This document shows positions 1 through 12,130 of a stretch of 64,000 nt of DNA, piece by piece. The DNA lies in assembly GCF_014898055.3 (NCBI RefSeq), contig NW_023601433.1:24789641-24853640 (forward strand), written 5' to 3'. The position numbers and the translations under genes are program-made. Below the pieces are notes generated by a model. The model had not been told where the DNA came from. It saw only the letters and a program-made list of their open reading frames with translations, and ran no database searches. How positions within the stretch are numbered: the stretch's first letter is position 1; each line of letters begins with the position of its first letter. The DNA comes from Talpa occidentalis (taxonomy: Eukaryota; Chordata; Mammalia; Eulipotyphla; Talpidae).

Positions 1-894
1 TGAAATACCTTAGATTTTATTTTAAGTTTGATACTCTAATTTACCAAGTTTTTTAATACATTTTTATATGAAGAAGTTTTTCAATAAGATAGAAGCTAAA
101 CTCTTTACTTGGAATAAGTGTCTAATCTTAATGGTTACTAAGGACCTACAGCTCGAGACCACAACAATTTTAAAGTCAAGCAGATTTTACTAACTTTTTT
201 TTACATAAGGAGTTTATATTTTTAAGAAAGGATCCTTTGGCTTTAAGCTGTTACCCTTTTATCGCACTGAGAACAAGCATATTTTTAAAGCAAAAAAGAA
301 TACTTTTCTGAGGACAGGAGAAGAGGTACATTTTTACAGTTTACCCGTTTTTAGACATTTATCAATTTTGGAGTTCAGATTTAACTCCAAAATGTTGCAT
401 TTTCACTCTGTATTTTACCAAATTCATTAATCTTAACCAAAAAACTGAGACTTTTACAGGCCCAATAAGCAAATAAAAAAAGGTTTTACTCAACCAATAA
501 GCATGTTGAAGGACAAAGAGGGAAATGTAATCTACTTTTTTATCTTTTGAACAGACTAGGATAGTATCTCGAGATGGACAAAAGGAGAGTCCAGTCCCCC
601 ACAGCAGGAAGGCAGTAGAGACATGCCAATGATCTCCACATTGGAGAAAAAGTCCAGCCTGCCACAGTGGGGTGATACTGTTTTAATAAAAGTCTTTTAG
701 TCTCATATAGTCATGTTATATCCATTTCCTAGAATCTTAATAATTGCGAATGAACTTTAAATGCCATTTTTAGAAATATCATTTTTATTTTACTTAAAAA
801 GAACAAATGGCTAAACCCTAGTTTCGGGGACCCTGGCCTCCTCCTCAAACAATTAACAGGAAAAGCTTGAAGCAATTCTCCCTCCAATTGTTTT
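1..894. other. AT-rich sequence without a recognised gene
   Basis: No reading frame, SINE or LINE segment is recognised here. It lies just downstream (minus-strand sense) of the gag remnant, yet I see no protease, polymerase or second LTR, so the retroviral insertion appears truncated near position 895. Confidence 0.5.
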
Positions 895-1356
895 TCATGA
901 AACATTTTTCAATGAGTGCCTCAAGATCTCCTGGAGACAGAGTTCTTGCTTTTGGGTCTGGGCCGCACCCATACTGCCGCTGTGGCGCAGGGGGACAAGC
1001 GCTGGCTGTGTTCTGGCCTGGCTCTCTGCACTCATGAAAACGCGTTCACCCTCAATAGACTCCAAGGAGGACTCCCCATCTCCCGGCAAAGATTTTAAGG
1101 CCTGGGAGATCAGATTCCATAATGACCAAACTGATAGCAGAATAGCCTCCTCTTGATGGTGAGCAACTCTCAAACATATACCCATTTCCTTCCATGGTTT
1201 CACTTCTACTGTCCCCTCCACGGGAAGAAGAACAAGTTGCTTCTGCAAAGCAAAAGAGTTCCTGAAAGGATGACGCATGCCCTCTCCACCCAAACCTGTC
1301 AGCAAAGTTTTAAGAAGCTTCACGGACTCAGATTTTTTACTTCTATTTTGTTCCAT
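895..1356 (-). pseudogene. Endogenous betaretrovirus-like gag fragment (matrix region)
   Basis: An open frame of 153 codons begins at the ATG at 1356, which sits in a good ACCATGG context 151 bp inside the adjoining LTR. In exogenous and class II endogenous retroviruses this position holds gag, whose N-terminus is the matrix protein. The first ~100 residues have the class II matrix look: a basic, Lys/Ser-rich start, then a segment containing GTVEVKPWKEMG, followed by a Trp-rich helix (VWSLWNLI). After about residue 105 the similarity fades and the frame ends at a stop at 895-897, far short of a full gag. No capsid, nucleocapsid, protease or polymerase follows. It is a truncated relic. An in-frame upstream ATG at 1461 lengthens the frame but falls in the leader region, so I do not favour it. 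Confidence 0.7.
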
Positions 1357-1489
1357 GGTTCCCCTGTGGATTCCGAAGCGTATTTTACTCCCAGGAAGGC
1401 TTACCTTTGGGTGTTCAGTCGCCTGCGTTTCTTTTTTCATTTCCCCATGTGTTTCCCCCACTCAAGTGGGCAGATCTTATCCTCCCTCA

Positions 1490-1507
1490 GGTCCCAGTTC
1501 AGGCACC
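1490..1507 (-). other. Primer-binding-site-like sequence next to the LTR
   Basis: Directly after the LTR end, the minus strand reads GGTGCCTGAACTGGGACC. This resembles a lysine-tRNA (Lys3-type) primer binding site with a few substitutions, several of them C-to-T as expected from CpG decay. Its position abutting the LTR supports reading 1508-1964 as a 5' LTR. The tRNA assignment is tentative. Confidence 0.5.
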
Positions 1508-1964
1508 TGTTGCTGGAGTCCAGCTCTGTGAACAGGGTTGAGAGAGGAATCTGAAAGAAGTGAGGAATAAAGAAATGACAGGCAGAAAATAGAGTTTAAG
1601 TGGGGGGGGACCCAGGGCACGCCAAGCCTCCCATTCCATGCTCCAGCGTCCGAGTGCCTGGAGCAACTCATATTTATTGGGATAGACTGCCCCCTACTTC
1701 CTACAAGACAATGGATTATTCTTTTATTTCTTAGTATCCAGCATTATTCTGGCACACATGCACCACCAAGGTTCTGCGTGACCAGGTTATTCGGTTCTTT
1801 CTTCTAATCTAGATTGTCTCCCAGGCAGTTCTGCTGACACAAGAAAGAGCATCCTGATGGTCCTCGGGCCAGTCTTCCCACCTGGGGTTATGAGTCTTTT
1901 AGCCACAGCCATGACCTTGTTAGTTTCCTTGTCTCAGCACTTTGTGCCTTAGGGGTCTCCAACA
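1508..1964 (-). mobile_element. Class II ERV long terminal repeat (5' LTR)
   Basis: A 457-bp segment is bounded on the minus strand by TGTTG at 1964 and CAACA at 1508, the short inverted ends of a retroviral LTR. A polyadenylation signal AATAAA lies on the minus strand at about 1673-1678, placing U3 above it and R/U5 below. A PBS-like sequence and a gag start codon follow in the expected order. No second LTR is visible in the window, and I could not verify a target-site duplication because the other end of the provirus is missing. Confidence 0.7.
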
Positions 1965-1990
1965 TATCATGACCTCATGTTTCAAGTAGA

Positions 1991-1991
<1 letters not shown>

Positions 1992-2030
<39 letters not shown>
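1992..2030. repeat. (CA)n microsatellite
   Basis: About 19 uninterrupted CA units, just outside the LTR. The minus-strand frame that crosses it is a run of Cys-Val and is not a gene. Confidence 0.97.
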
Positions 2031-2033
<3 letters not shown>

Positions 2034-2547
2034 GAGTGTCTTCCTGGGCTGGATCTGTGGCGATGGATGGACCCATTCCCTGGGATCCTCCCGGAGACTG
2101 TCACCGATGATTTGTCCCTCTCCAGGCCTAGGTAGCTCTTTCCAAAGGAGAAGGATTCTTTCCATTGACAAGGAAAGCTCCGAATTCCCAACTCCCTGGT
2201 CCCTACAGAAGGGCGGTAGGAGTTGACGTGTTGATGTGGTGCGGGGAGAGCAAGAGTCCAGGGTTCTTCTTGGCCTCCACTTGCCCTTTCACTCCCTCCA
2301 GCAGTTTTCTTCAAGGTTTCAGACACACATGTTGGCCTCCCCTTCCTGCTCCCTGCTCCCCACAACCTGCTCCTCATTATTTGCCACCATAGTGGAATCT
2401 CTGCCACCATCATCATGATCTGAGTCCTAGCAGGAGACAGAAAAAGACAGCATGCCATCTGTCAGGACACAGGGGCACAGGGGATGACTACCAATGTGGG
2501 CAAGTTGATCTGGAACACAAGAATTTTCATTCTATTCTGTCCATTCT

Positions 2548-2799
2548 TTTTTTTTTTTTTTTTTTGGAATGGTTTATTTTTTTTTATGCTTACAAGAACT
2601 GGGGTACAAGCCAGCAGTGTGGGGCGTGAAAGGATTCATCAGAGAGAGAGCGGGGACTAGAACACACTGCTGAGGGAAGCAGCCCGCCAGTCAGGGGTGG
2701 TGTGTTCCGCCCTGTGTGTCAGCTCCCTCCGGGTGGATCCAAGGCATGTAGTGGATAACTTCAGAGCTGCCTCTTAACCCCTTCCCCACCAGGGAAGCC
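2548..2799 (-). mobile_element. tRNA-derived SINE (minus orientation)
   Basis: Begins with a T-run (the poly-A tail on the minus strand) and ends at the head sequence seen here as ccaccagggaagccc. The body shares the 'actgctgagggaagcagc' type block with the other copies in this window. It is diverged, so it is one of the older copies. Confidence 0.8.
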
Positions 2800-4446
2800 C
2801 TATTTTGTCCTAGTCTTTTTTGTGGTTTGTTTTTTGGTAAAGGCGATGAACCAGGCAAAGGGAGGCTCTCTCAGCTATTTCAAATGTTGTTTTATGAAAA
2901 GTCATGGCTCCATTCATCATTTGGTCTTTTTCATTCCATAGGTATGAACAGCTTTCAGAACTCTTGTATTAGAAAGCTGGAAGGGTCTGGAATGTGAATG
3001 CTTGTCTTAATTTCCCTTTTTATTTTTCTAAATCAAAGCATATAAAGCTGTGGGGTAAAAAGACTACATTGATAATTTAAAAACAAATTCAAAAGGCAAA
3101 ATGTGCTTCTTTGGATTTACAAGTGAGCAGGAGCCTAGGTTCAGGGCAGAAACCCAAACCCACTCACTACCATCAATGAGATGACCTTGACATTCACTCA
3201 GGTGAAGCTGCTCTGCCCACGACTGCCTGACTGGCAGGAGGGCCATCGATTCACCCTTAAAAGTAGTTTGTTATGACCACAATGGAATGATTCACTTTGC
3301 AAATAATTTTCCCAGCTCCTTTTCACCTGCCCAAGATCGGGCATGGAAGTTCACTGGTGAGCTTTTCATTAGCTTGGGTCAAAAGACCTGTGTAAATTCT
3401 AGGAAATTTCCACCATAGAATAAAATAAAATGAACTATGGTCAACAATGATTTTTCATCCAAAGTGTAACACTTTTATGAGTTAGCTCGGTAATTTCCAT
3501 TATTTTGAATTGTGAATTAGAACACCTGTGTGCAAGGGCAGCTCATATCCATGTAGAGTTTCAGAATCACAACATTTTACAATGAGAAAAAAATTAAGGC
3601 AATTAAAAAAAGATTTTGAATAGGAGAGGGTGCTAGAAGAAATGAATAAATATCCCCCAAAAGGTGAAAGATTGTGTACTTATTCTTGATTTACAAACAC
3701 ATAGGTCAATTAATGTATCAGTTTTGAGAATAAAGAAAATTTTCATCAAATTTCCAAAAGTTCTGCTCTAATGATCTCTTTCGTCAGATGATGAAGCCTG
3801 CAAATCTCAGTATCTAGATCTTGGAAAAGGCAAATATGGGATCCTGAATACAGAACATTTGACAAAGGACAATGTTAAGGAGTATTTGGATAATGAGATG
3901 ACAAGAAAAATCAGATATAGGGGCATCTTTGGATACATAGTGATTCTGATTTAAGAAAGAAAACAAGAAACTGTGAAGGGGGATTGAATATAGTGAACAT
4001 ATTAATAGGCAGGAATTTTCCTTTATAAAACTGCATTGAGAAGCCATGTGAGTCTATTGGATAGTGTGAAGAGTAACAATAGGTCCACAGAGAAATAAAC
4101 ATAATAAGAGAAACTGATTAAAGGGAAAATGGAAAAGCTTTGTATTATTTGACTTAAAGTAAAGGATACTTGTGTGGTCGTGATTTTGTCAATATTGATT
4201 TAACCAAACAACGGGACACAGCTGTATTGGTTAGAAGCAGGAAGAGAAATAGAGAGACCTGACAGTTTATATGACCTGCCTAAGCCATCACAGCAAGCCA
4301 AGAGATTATGCTGAGCAATGGTAAATAAAATAGCAAGATCATCATTGCAGTAAAAAGAATTATGCCATATGAAAGAGATAGCATAATAAAAGGGAAAATA
4401 ATGTAATCATCAGGATTTGAGTAGAGGAGGATAATTCAGTCATTAG
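2800..4446. other. Intergenic sequence, nothing recognised
   Basis: AT-rich single-copy-looking DNA. The few short open frames lack any family signature, splice context or codon bias. No RNA gene or clear mobile element is seen. Confidence 0.5.
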
Positions 4447-4962
4447 GATTTTTAATTTTTTTTTAATTTTTTACATCATTGTGCATTTTTTAAAAATATT
4501 TGCTTTCCCCCCACCACCTCAGGTGTAGTCCCCATAGAATATTCTTCACCAACGTACCCATGCACCATCAGCTCAGTCTCCTGTGATCCTCGCTCCCTCC
4601 CTCTGATCCTTCTCCAACCTCTTTCATACAGAATATCTCTGATTTATAATTGTCTGTTTTTGCCTTTTGTGTTTTTTATTGTTATTTTTTTACACTGAAG
4701 TTTTATTTGGTTCCCCTATATTCCTGCTATAAGCAAAATCATCCAATATTTTTCTTTGACCTTCTGGCTTATTTCATTGAGAATAATTTCTCCTAGCTCC
4801 ATCCACATTTCTGCGAATGGCATGATTTTATCTTTTTCATTGCTCAATAGTATTCCATTGTGTATGTAGGCCACATCTTCTTGATGCAAACACCAGTTTT
4901 GGGGCATTTGGGTTGTTTCCAGGTTTTACCAATTGTAAATACTGCTGCAATGAACATAGGGT
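4447..4962 (-). mobile_element. L1 3' end (ORF2 C-terminus and 3' UTR), minus
   Basis: On the minus strand, codons in 4716-4907 give a degenerate version of the L1 ORF2p C-terminus, ending EKYWMILLIAGI. This compares with EKYWMVSLIAGI in the younger L1 at 31.8 kb. A 3' UTR-like segment follows down to a poly-T run near 4447. It is a 5'-truncated old insertion. Confidence 0.85.
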
Positions 4963-5052
4963 TCGTTAGGATTTTTTACTTTTAGAATTTGGTCTTGTTT
5001 TAGTTTAAAAAATTAAACTTAAACTTAATTTTACTTTCTCCTTCATAGCTGA

Positions 5053-5160
5053 CTTAAATAAGAGCAGACCTTCCATTACAGCAGACTTAAATAAGAGCAG
5101 ACATTCCATGCTCTTAAATAAGAGCAGACCTTCCATTAAATAAGAGCAGTACCTTCCAGT
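5053..5160. repeat. Short imperfect tandem repeat (4 copies of a ~24-bp core)
   Basis: The core ttaaataagagcagaccttc recurs at about 5054, 5087 (one change), 5114 and 5136 (interrupted by an inserted t), with spacings of 33, 27 and 22 bp. The copies are near-identical, so the expansion is recent. No function is evident. Confidence 0.85.
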
Positions 5161-5975
5161 ACTGCTCAGTACTCCCAAGCAGAGGACTGTCAAACTTACT
5201 TTCTACTCTGGGACTTAGTTACTGATCCTCTCTGTGGGATATGGAATAAGTGAATACCAGCAGATTCTCCAAAAGTGGCCAAGAAACCATGCGGGAACCA
5301 TTGCCTTGACAGGAAGGTTAAAGAATGGAGGCAAAGCATTTCCAATTTCTCAGGGACTTGAAAGAGTCCCTGATTTTTAAATATGAGCCAAGGAAATTTG
5401 TGAATTTTCAGCCTGGGATTGAGAGATCAGAGTGACTGGTTCCCACTTATTTCCATCAGTGTTTTTGTGCTTATCGCCAGAGGCAAGGAGAAAGATTGAA
5501 CACTTGATGATATTTTCTGAAATATGTTTTCTAGTTTATATCCTATAGCAGAGGTCAGGAAACGAGCTTGTCAGCCAGATCCCATATGGTTCCTATTTGT
5601 GTGTGGATGGTCATTTACATTTCCACAAGGTGGAATAAGAAATCACAAGAAGAATCTTTTTGTGACATATGAAGATTATAAGAAATTCAACCTTCAGAGT
5701 GCACACGGCCATGTTCAATCCTGGCTGCTTTGGCACGCAACAGCATGAGGAAGCAGTTGCCAAGTTGTCTACAGGCATGCTTCCCTTAAAACTCTATGAG
5801 ACCCATTACAAAAAAAGGTTGTCATCCACCCTCTGTATTACAAGACAGCCTATTTCATTAGGATATGTAACTTTTGAAAAGAATATGTCTATTCATTTTC
5901 CATGAGAGGAATTTTGATCAACAATTTTGATAAACAATGAAATCACAGGATCCGTTTTGTAAATTAGTGGCCACA
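5161..5975. other. Intergenic sequence, nothing recognised
   Basis: Contains short overlapping plus-strand frames (5524-5748 and 5669-5905) with no recognisable domain, start context or splice structure. I treat these as chance frames. Confidence 0.5.
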
Positions 5976-6300
5976 AGTCTTTTTTTTTAATAGTTTTATT
6001 TTCTTACATCACTATTAAATTTGGACTGTATTTAATTTCTCCCTTCAGGTGTAGTTTCCACCACCACAGCCCCCATGATCCATCACCACAGTCCCTTGTG
6101 CTCTTCCCTCCTCTGTTTTGACTCCTCTTGCTCCTTCCCTGCTGTTTGTCTCAAGTTATATGGTCAGCTTACAAACTCTGTCTTTTTTCTGACCCTTTAT
6201 TCAGTTTCTCTATTTTCCATATATAAGTGGAATCATCCAATATTTATCTTTTTCCTTCTGACTTACCTAGCTTAGCATCATCCCTTCCAGCTCCATCTTA
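5976..6300 (-). mobile_element. L1 3' UTR/ORF2 end fragment, minus
   Basis: Starts with a T-run and then carries the same succession of blocks as the L1 3' end at 4447-4962 (…tataagtggaatcatccaatatttatctttttccttctg… region). This is the complement of the ORF2p C-terminal codons. It is diverged and 5'-truncated. Confidence 0.75.
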
Positions 6301-6658
6301 GTCTAAGCTTTGCTGGTATTGGAGAAGTCTAATGAGTAAGTACAGAAAAACTCACCCACAACAAGATTTTGGCAATATATAAACTTCATTATTTCTGAAT
6401 CAAATCATTGACCCAGGACCTGGGGATTTGCATGTCCGAGCACGTTTAGGGGGTCTTGTGGACAATAGGAAGGTTTTCTAGGACGTGAAGAGGAGCCACT
6501 TGCACAGAATGTTATCGGTGTGGATATCCTACGCCACTGTTCATTATTCAATACATTGATATTCATTTCTTCCAAATGTGGAAAGTGACTATTCAGATGG
6601 ATACTAAAAAATGCCACTGAAATTTAATTGAAGAAAAATTTCCTGAAATAGCAAGAGG

Positions 6659-6930
6659 AGGAGACTCCCTGGTGATGCAAGGGGTTAAGATGCAACCTAT
6701 AAAGCTCCCCACAGCCACTACAGCACAAGTTCAATCCCCAGCCAGGGAGATGACTCACATGGCACAGCAGACCTCTCCTGACTTGCCCGCTGCTCCCCTC
6801 AGCAGTGTTTCACTCGATCTGCTTGTTCTGTTCCCAACTCTGTCTCTGGTGAATCCTCTCACCCCCCAAAACTCTGGCCTGTGCCCCAGTTCTTGTATGT
6901 AGAAATAAATACATCTTTAAAAAAAAAGAA
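6659..6930 (+). mobile_element. tRNA-derived SINE (plus)
   Basis: Head resembles gactccctggtgatgcaagg, followed by the shared body (ctctcctgacttgcccgctg, ctcccctcagcagtg, tctctggtgaatcctctcac) and an A-rich tail with ataaat. An older, diverged copy. Confidence 0.85.
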
Positions 6931-6999
6931 AAAGAAAAAGGGGAAACAAACCATAATGTGGGTTTTTGAAACTAAACTCCCGGTTGCTTTCACCAGCCC

Positions 7000-7485
7000 T
7001 TTAAAAGATCACAAGGGTGTCAGATGATCCCAACTGAGGCAATATGATGACCAAGTTCTCTTCCAGAGGGCAAGGAGAGGATGAAATAACATATTCAGGA
7101 TAGAGATAAAATATACCAGTCACAAATATCATCACCTGCAAGATTCTCCTACAGAGACGAGAGAGTAATAATGTTCTTCCCAGACAAGCAAAAGCTGAAG
7201 AAGTGGTTCGCTAACACTTGATCTTCCCTGAAAGAAATGTTTAAAAGAGATCGCCTGTATAATTCAAAGAGAAGAAAATTCATAAAAAAAAAAAATGCTG
7301 AGCAGGGAAATAGAACTAGAAAACTAAAGTCAAAGAGGCAGTAGAAAATCCTCTATTCTCATTTATCAATAATTACCCTAAAAAACAGAAATCAACTGAG
7401 CTCACCAATCCAAAAGCAGAGAGAGGCCAGCCTCAGTTTAGAAAACAAAACCCAAGTTTATGCAGTCCCCAGGAGACCCATCTGA
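7000..7485 (+). mobile_element. Old L1 fragment (ORF1 3' part, inter-ORF and ORF2 start)
   Basis: Contains degenerate L1 phrases around the ORF1 end: a cluster matching 'attctcctacagagac…ttcccagacaagcaaaagctg', then 'aaagaaatgtttaaaagaga'. It is much more diverged than the L1s at 25-60 kb. Truncated at both ends. Confidence 0.65.
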
Positions 7486-8587
7486 GCCCCAAAGATGAGC
7501 ACAGGCTCACGGCTCAAGGTTGAATGTTACAAAGGGCATGGACGTCTATGTTTCCTTATGTTCAGTGATTGTGCAGGTCCTGGGAAAAATCCCTTATGTT
7601 ATCACAAGCTTCCAGTAGAGTCACATTGCATTCTTTTTCCCCAAAAAATATTGGAGCTACTTTTAAGTCTAGCCAGATCCCCTTCTTCTAGACATGAGTG
7701 ACAACTAAGGTGATGATGCAGCTGGATAACTCCTCAGTCTGTGGAAAGTAGATGTAGACAAAATAGAAATGAACATACGAAAGGATGGTTGCTTAGTGAT
7801 TGTTGCTGGAAGCCTGAAAAAACACTCCCTGTAAGCTGCCCCCTCTGATGATTGTTGGATGTTTCACAACTAAATTGTCCCTCATTGAAATAAAGGTAGA
7901 AATAATGGAGTATGTTTTTCCTGAAATAAATCTGCAGCTAGCATCACTTTCAGCAATACAGCACACAGATCCCTGCACTTGGCCTCGACACCACATTCAG
8001 TAATTTTGAATAGTGAGACCACACATCTTAGAAAACTGCCCGAGCCCGCGGACTGGTCAACGAGGTTCTCGAGGGGAGAGCAGCGACCTGAAGAACAGGG
8101 GTACACCACGGAGGGAGACACGCACACTCTTGGTTCAGCTATCGCAGGTCTCTCTTACTTTCAGTTTCGGCGGGGCTTTATAGCTGGGGACCGGAAGCGG
8201 AAGAAGCAGGCCAACAGTGCCTAGCCAATGATCAAACACATAACCTTATTTGGTGCGCCGGAGGTCGTCATGCGCACTGGGCCGAAAGGAGCACAGCCAA
8301 TCACGGAAGGGGGAAGTATCCTGATGCCACGAGGTAAGGCGCCAACAGAAAACAAAGGAAAAAATAAAACTTCATAATGTAAATACATGGTGTTTGACTG
8401 GCAGACAAATGAGCACGCATGCATACATAAAATGGTCTGGTCACACAGCCAACAAATGTGCAACATGATATTATAATGGAAACATAAAGGGACATTTACT
8501 AGGTACTGCTATAATTAAAGAAGTTTTAGTGGCACAGATGATGAACAGGGTCTGATATCTCTTATGTGGTGGACTGAGCTTTCTCTT
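7486..8587. other. Intergenic sequence, nothing recognised
   Basis: Short frames on both strands overlap each other with no recognisable family. The segment 8000-8300 is locally GC-richer with several CpGs, but there is no adjoining gene to which I can assign a promoter. Confidence 0.45.
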
Positions 8588-8861
8588 TTTTTTTTTTTTT
8601 AAAGATTTATTTATTTATTTATACATGCACTGGGTACAGTCAGAAGCGTGGGAGGGTGAGAGAATTCACCAGAGCCAGAACGGGGAGCAGAACAGGCAGA
8701 AAGACCAAAGTACACTGCTAAGGGGAGCAGCGGGCACGGCAGGAGAGGTCTGTGTGACATGTGGGACCCTCGACGGGGGCTGGGAATCGAACCGGCGCTG
8801 CAGAGGCTGCGGGCAGCTTTGCAGCCCAGCACTCAACTGCTGCGCCACCAGGAGAGGCCCC
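8588..8861 (-). mobile_element. tRNA-derived SINE (minus) with target-site duplication
   Basis: T-run and (ttta)n at the left, head 'ccaccaggagaggccc' at the right. An 11-bp direct repeat agctttctctt flanks it at 8577-8587 and 8862-8872, marking a retrotransposed insertion. Confidence 0.93.
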
Positions 8862-10312
8862 AGCTTTCTCTTAAGACAAATCATGAGGTAAGAGAAAATG
8901 GAACTCAAGGAAAGAAATACAGTAATCTTGTAAAAATTGACATTAAAATTTCTAAATAGAAGAAGACAAAGATGTCATGAAGTTCATTGATAAAACTGGA
9001 AGCAGACATTTTTTGGAGAGAGTTTTTGCAAATATCCCAAAGCAGACAAAAATGTGTTTTATCTTTCCAGGGCAAAAGAAGTTAATAGGAACATAAAAAT
9101 TATTATATTTTTTTCTGTACTGATTTGATACGGCTCTCGAGTATATAAAGGAGTTTGTTAATGGATATCTAACAGCATATCATATTATAGTTCTCTGAGT
9201 TTCAAACATTTTTACGTGCATCTGTATATCATTATTTTTCTATCACTACCCACAGCTTTATTGTAGATTGTCCCTATAATCGCTTGAAAAGCCCAGGTCT
9301 ACTTTAAAATTTTTAATTTCAATTAGAAGGTATCTGACATAAGCATTGTGATACATGATTGTTCATGTTCTCATTCCTCTAAATCATATGAAATATTTTC
9401 TTAATCTTGACTTTCAACATCCTTTAGTTTTTGCTGTGTGCTATGTATTCAACTCATGTGTACGCTCTCCTCAAATGTATCTTTTTTCTCTTAAAAGTTT
9501 ATCATATACAATATATATGTGTTTGTTTGGCATCTTACTTTCATATTTTGTTTTTCCAGAATACGTTCTGTATACTCTTAGGTGTGTCCAATGGTACTAA
9601 AAATTATGTTTGCCTGTTTTCTAATGGAAAATTGATCTATAATTATGAGTCATATATATATATATATATATATATACCCATGCCTTGAAAGACACATTAA
9701 AATGGTATTCTTAAAAAGAAGCAGGAAAAGGTGTCCCATAGTCTTCTAACTCTTTTCCATCTCCAAACCCATCTAAATCTTGCTTGGTTTCTTTTTTTTT
9801 TTTTTTAAGCAAAGTCTTTGGCTTTACTTTTAGCCCATAATGTTAGTTGAATCATTATTTTTTAGTAAAAATTCAGTTTTGAAAGCAAAACATTGTACAT
9901 TATTTAAATATTGCTCTATTTCTAAATTTATTGTACTTTAAATTGCTTCACCATTTCCATTTCATTACCGAGATGTACCAATCTTTAGATAATCTTAAAT
10001 TTACAGTTAATTTCTGAAATTTTACTCTTTTCCTCTTTTTTTCAGTCTTAAATAATAACTTGCTTTAATATAATCAACCTAAATCTTTCCCTCTTCAGAA
10101 ATCTGAGAACCTGTCCCTTTCAATTCTGCATCTAATATTTCCAAGAATGTGTGACTTTATGTATTTCTTTATAAGTGAACAGAATTCTCTTAGTGATCTC
10201 TGGAAATTTAGAAGATTCTTTCCTAAACTTGAAGTTTAGAAACATCATCAAATTCATCTATCTATTTCTCTACTCTCTGTTTATCAAACAACCTATGATC
10301 GAGCGATAGATC

Positions 10313-10360
10313 CGTCCATCCATCCATCCATTCATCCATCCATCCATCCATTCATCATCA
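10313..10360. repeat. (CATC)n microsatellite, imperfect
   Basis: A run of catc units with occasional ttcatc interruptions. Confidence 0.9.
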
Positions 10361-10776
10361 ATCATGTATCTAGTGATTTCTCTTTGCTATTTGTTTTTCT
10401 TCTCTTTTACAGTTGCAACAACAATTTTTATGTTGATTTTCCATTGGTTATGCTCCCTGAAATAAATGAGAAAGAGCAGGCAAGTAACATACAAAGAAAA
10501 TGACAGTTGTAATACTAATACATTTATTCAATGTTCATCATGAGTAAACTGCATCATCAAAGTTGCCAGAAAGGCCCCCGAACTCTGTGGGAGCCCTGTG
10601 TCACCTTTGCATTTTGTCTCAGTTATCCTCAGGGCCCCAGGGTCCAAACCAATTCTTTCCTGGTGGGGGAGTCTGGGTGGCAATCAGGAGGTAGGGGTGA
10701 CTTGAGGATTGGAAAGTTGCAAATGACAGAACCAGGGCCCAGGAGGCCATCCCAAGGCAGGAAGGAACAGAGAACT

Positions 10777-10790
10777 GCTCCCCCTGGTGG
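10777..10790 (-). promoter_or_regulatory. Candidate CTCF-type motif
   Basis: The plus strand reads gctcccccTGGTGG, which is compatible with the reverse of the CCAS(C/T)AG-type CTCF core. Single short matches like this are common by chance. Listed only because a better match lies beside the immunoglobulin V gene. Confidence 0.3.
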
Positions 10791-11394
10791 CTCTGGGTGA
10801 GTCTGCCTGACCCAGGGATGTGCTTTCTTTGGGCTGTGCTTTTTCCATCTGAAGGTCCAGGCTGATGCCTGTCCCCCTGCTCAGGCTCCAGAATCCAGGA
10901 GTTACACAGCATGGCACCCAAAAAATGTATCCTTTTCTCCTACAGCGTGTCAAAACGCCACTGCTGAGAGCACTGAAGTTCTTTCCTGAACGGACCTATG
11001 TCTGACATATGCCTCACTTACACTACTGATTGCTCTCCCTCAAAATCCATATTCTCCATTTGAGACTTCTCAAATGCCTGAGCCTCAACCCAAATCCTCC
11101 TTGGAGGCCAAGATAGATCCTTCTTGCTATAACACGGTCTCTACAATAAAGTGAGGCATTTTTACACTTATAATGACGAATGATATTGTCCTTTAATGTT
11201 CAAATATGACACAGTTCTTGTGAGACTGGATGTCCTGGTTTTTCTACAATCAGTAAATTAGTTTGCACTAATTTACTAAAGACATAAAAGATGGCCTCTT
11301 TTTTATGTCTTTGGAATAGCTCCTTGCATACTTAGTAAAACTCTGTCATGATGCCTCTGGCTTAGAAGAGTATTAGAGAAGATGGTGCTCACTC

Positions 11395-11395
11395 A

Positions 11396-11440
<45 letters not shown>
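11395..11440. repeat. (CT)n(CA)n compound microsatellite
   Basis: About eight CT units followed directly by about fifteen CA units. Confidence 0.95.
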
Positions 11441-11443
<3 letters not shown>

Positions 11444-12130
11444 TTTGTGCAAGACAACAGGTCTAGCACAGCCTGGCCCAGGACCCTAGAATTAAGGGGA
11501 GGTGACAGAAAGAACAGATGGCCCACTGCTTGTGCAGGGTGCCAGGATGAAAGGCAGTGGACATGTCACCCCCATCACATCCTTTCACACCCCACCACAG
11601 CGAATCCTGTAGTGAAATGAATGCCTTTGGTTATGATGGGAGGGGCCTGTGTCCTGGCAGGGAAGCCCCAGAGCTCTGCTTGTGGAGGTCTTGTTGTTGG
11701 AATTGAGACTCTTCCATCTCCAAGTATCTGCTGCGCTGTGTCCAGATAGCCTCACCCATCACAGTTCGTGAACATTTATCCCTGCAGTGTGATGGTCCAT
11801 CATCCTTTTCTGCAAAATAAGCTTGGGCAATGACTCCAAGATGGGAGGAGATGAAGTAGGAGGCAGGGAGTAGTCAGTGCTGAGTGCCCATGTGGCTCAG
11901 GGCAGGGCGGGCACTGCTGTCCCAAGTATGCAAGAGTCAATGACGCATTTTCTGAGCCTACCTATCCAGGTCCCCTGAGCTCTCAGCACCAGTACACAGC
12001 ACCCCCTATTAGGCTCAGAATACAGCACATCTTCTAATGCTTTTCACACTCCCAGCTCTCCTGGTGGGTGCTGATGTTCTCACGTCATTGACTGTCACTA
12101 GTTGAGGCAGTAGAAAGAGTAGGTCGCTTC

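Larger units (their letters stand above)
8873..12113. other. Intergenic sequence with microsatellites
   Basis: Holds simple repeats: (TA)n at ~9654-9675, (CATC)n at ~10313-10360, and (CT)n/(CA)n at ~11395-11440. It also has a CTCF-like motif at 10777-10790. The 10530-10953 frames on both strands have no recognisable product. I see no exon or RNA gene. Confidence 0.5.

Noticed and set aside
1991..2458. 155-codon minus-strand frame
   Set aside because: It ends in a Cys-Val run translated from the (CA)n microsatellite and overlaps another frame; no family signature.
10313..10360. CRISPR-like short repeat array
   Set aside because: Simple (CATC)n microsatellite in a mammalian genome, with no spacers.
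10619..10953. Two minus-strand frames (~90-100 codons)
   Set aside because: Different registers over the same bases with no family resemblance.
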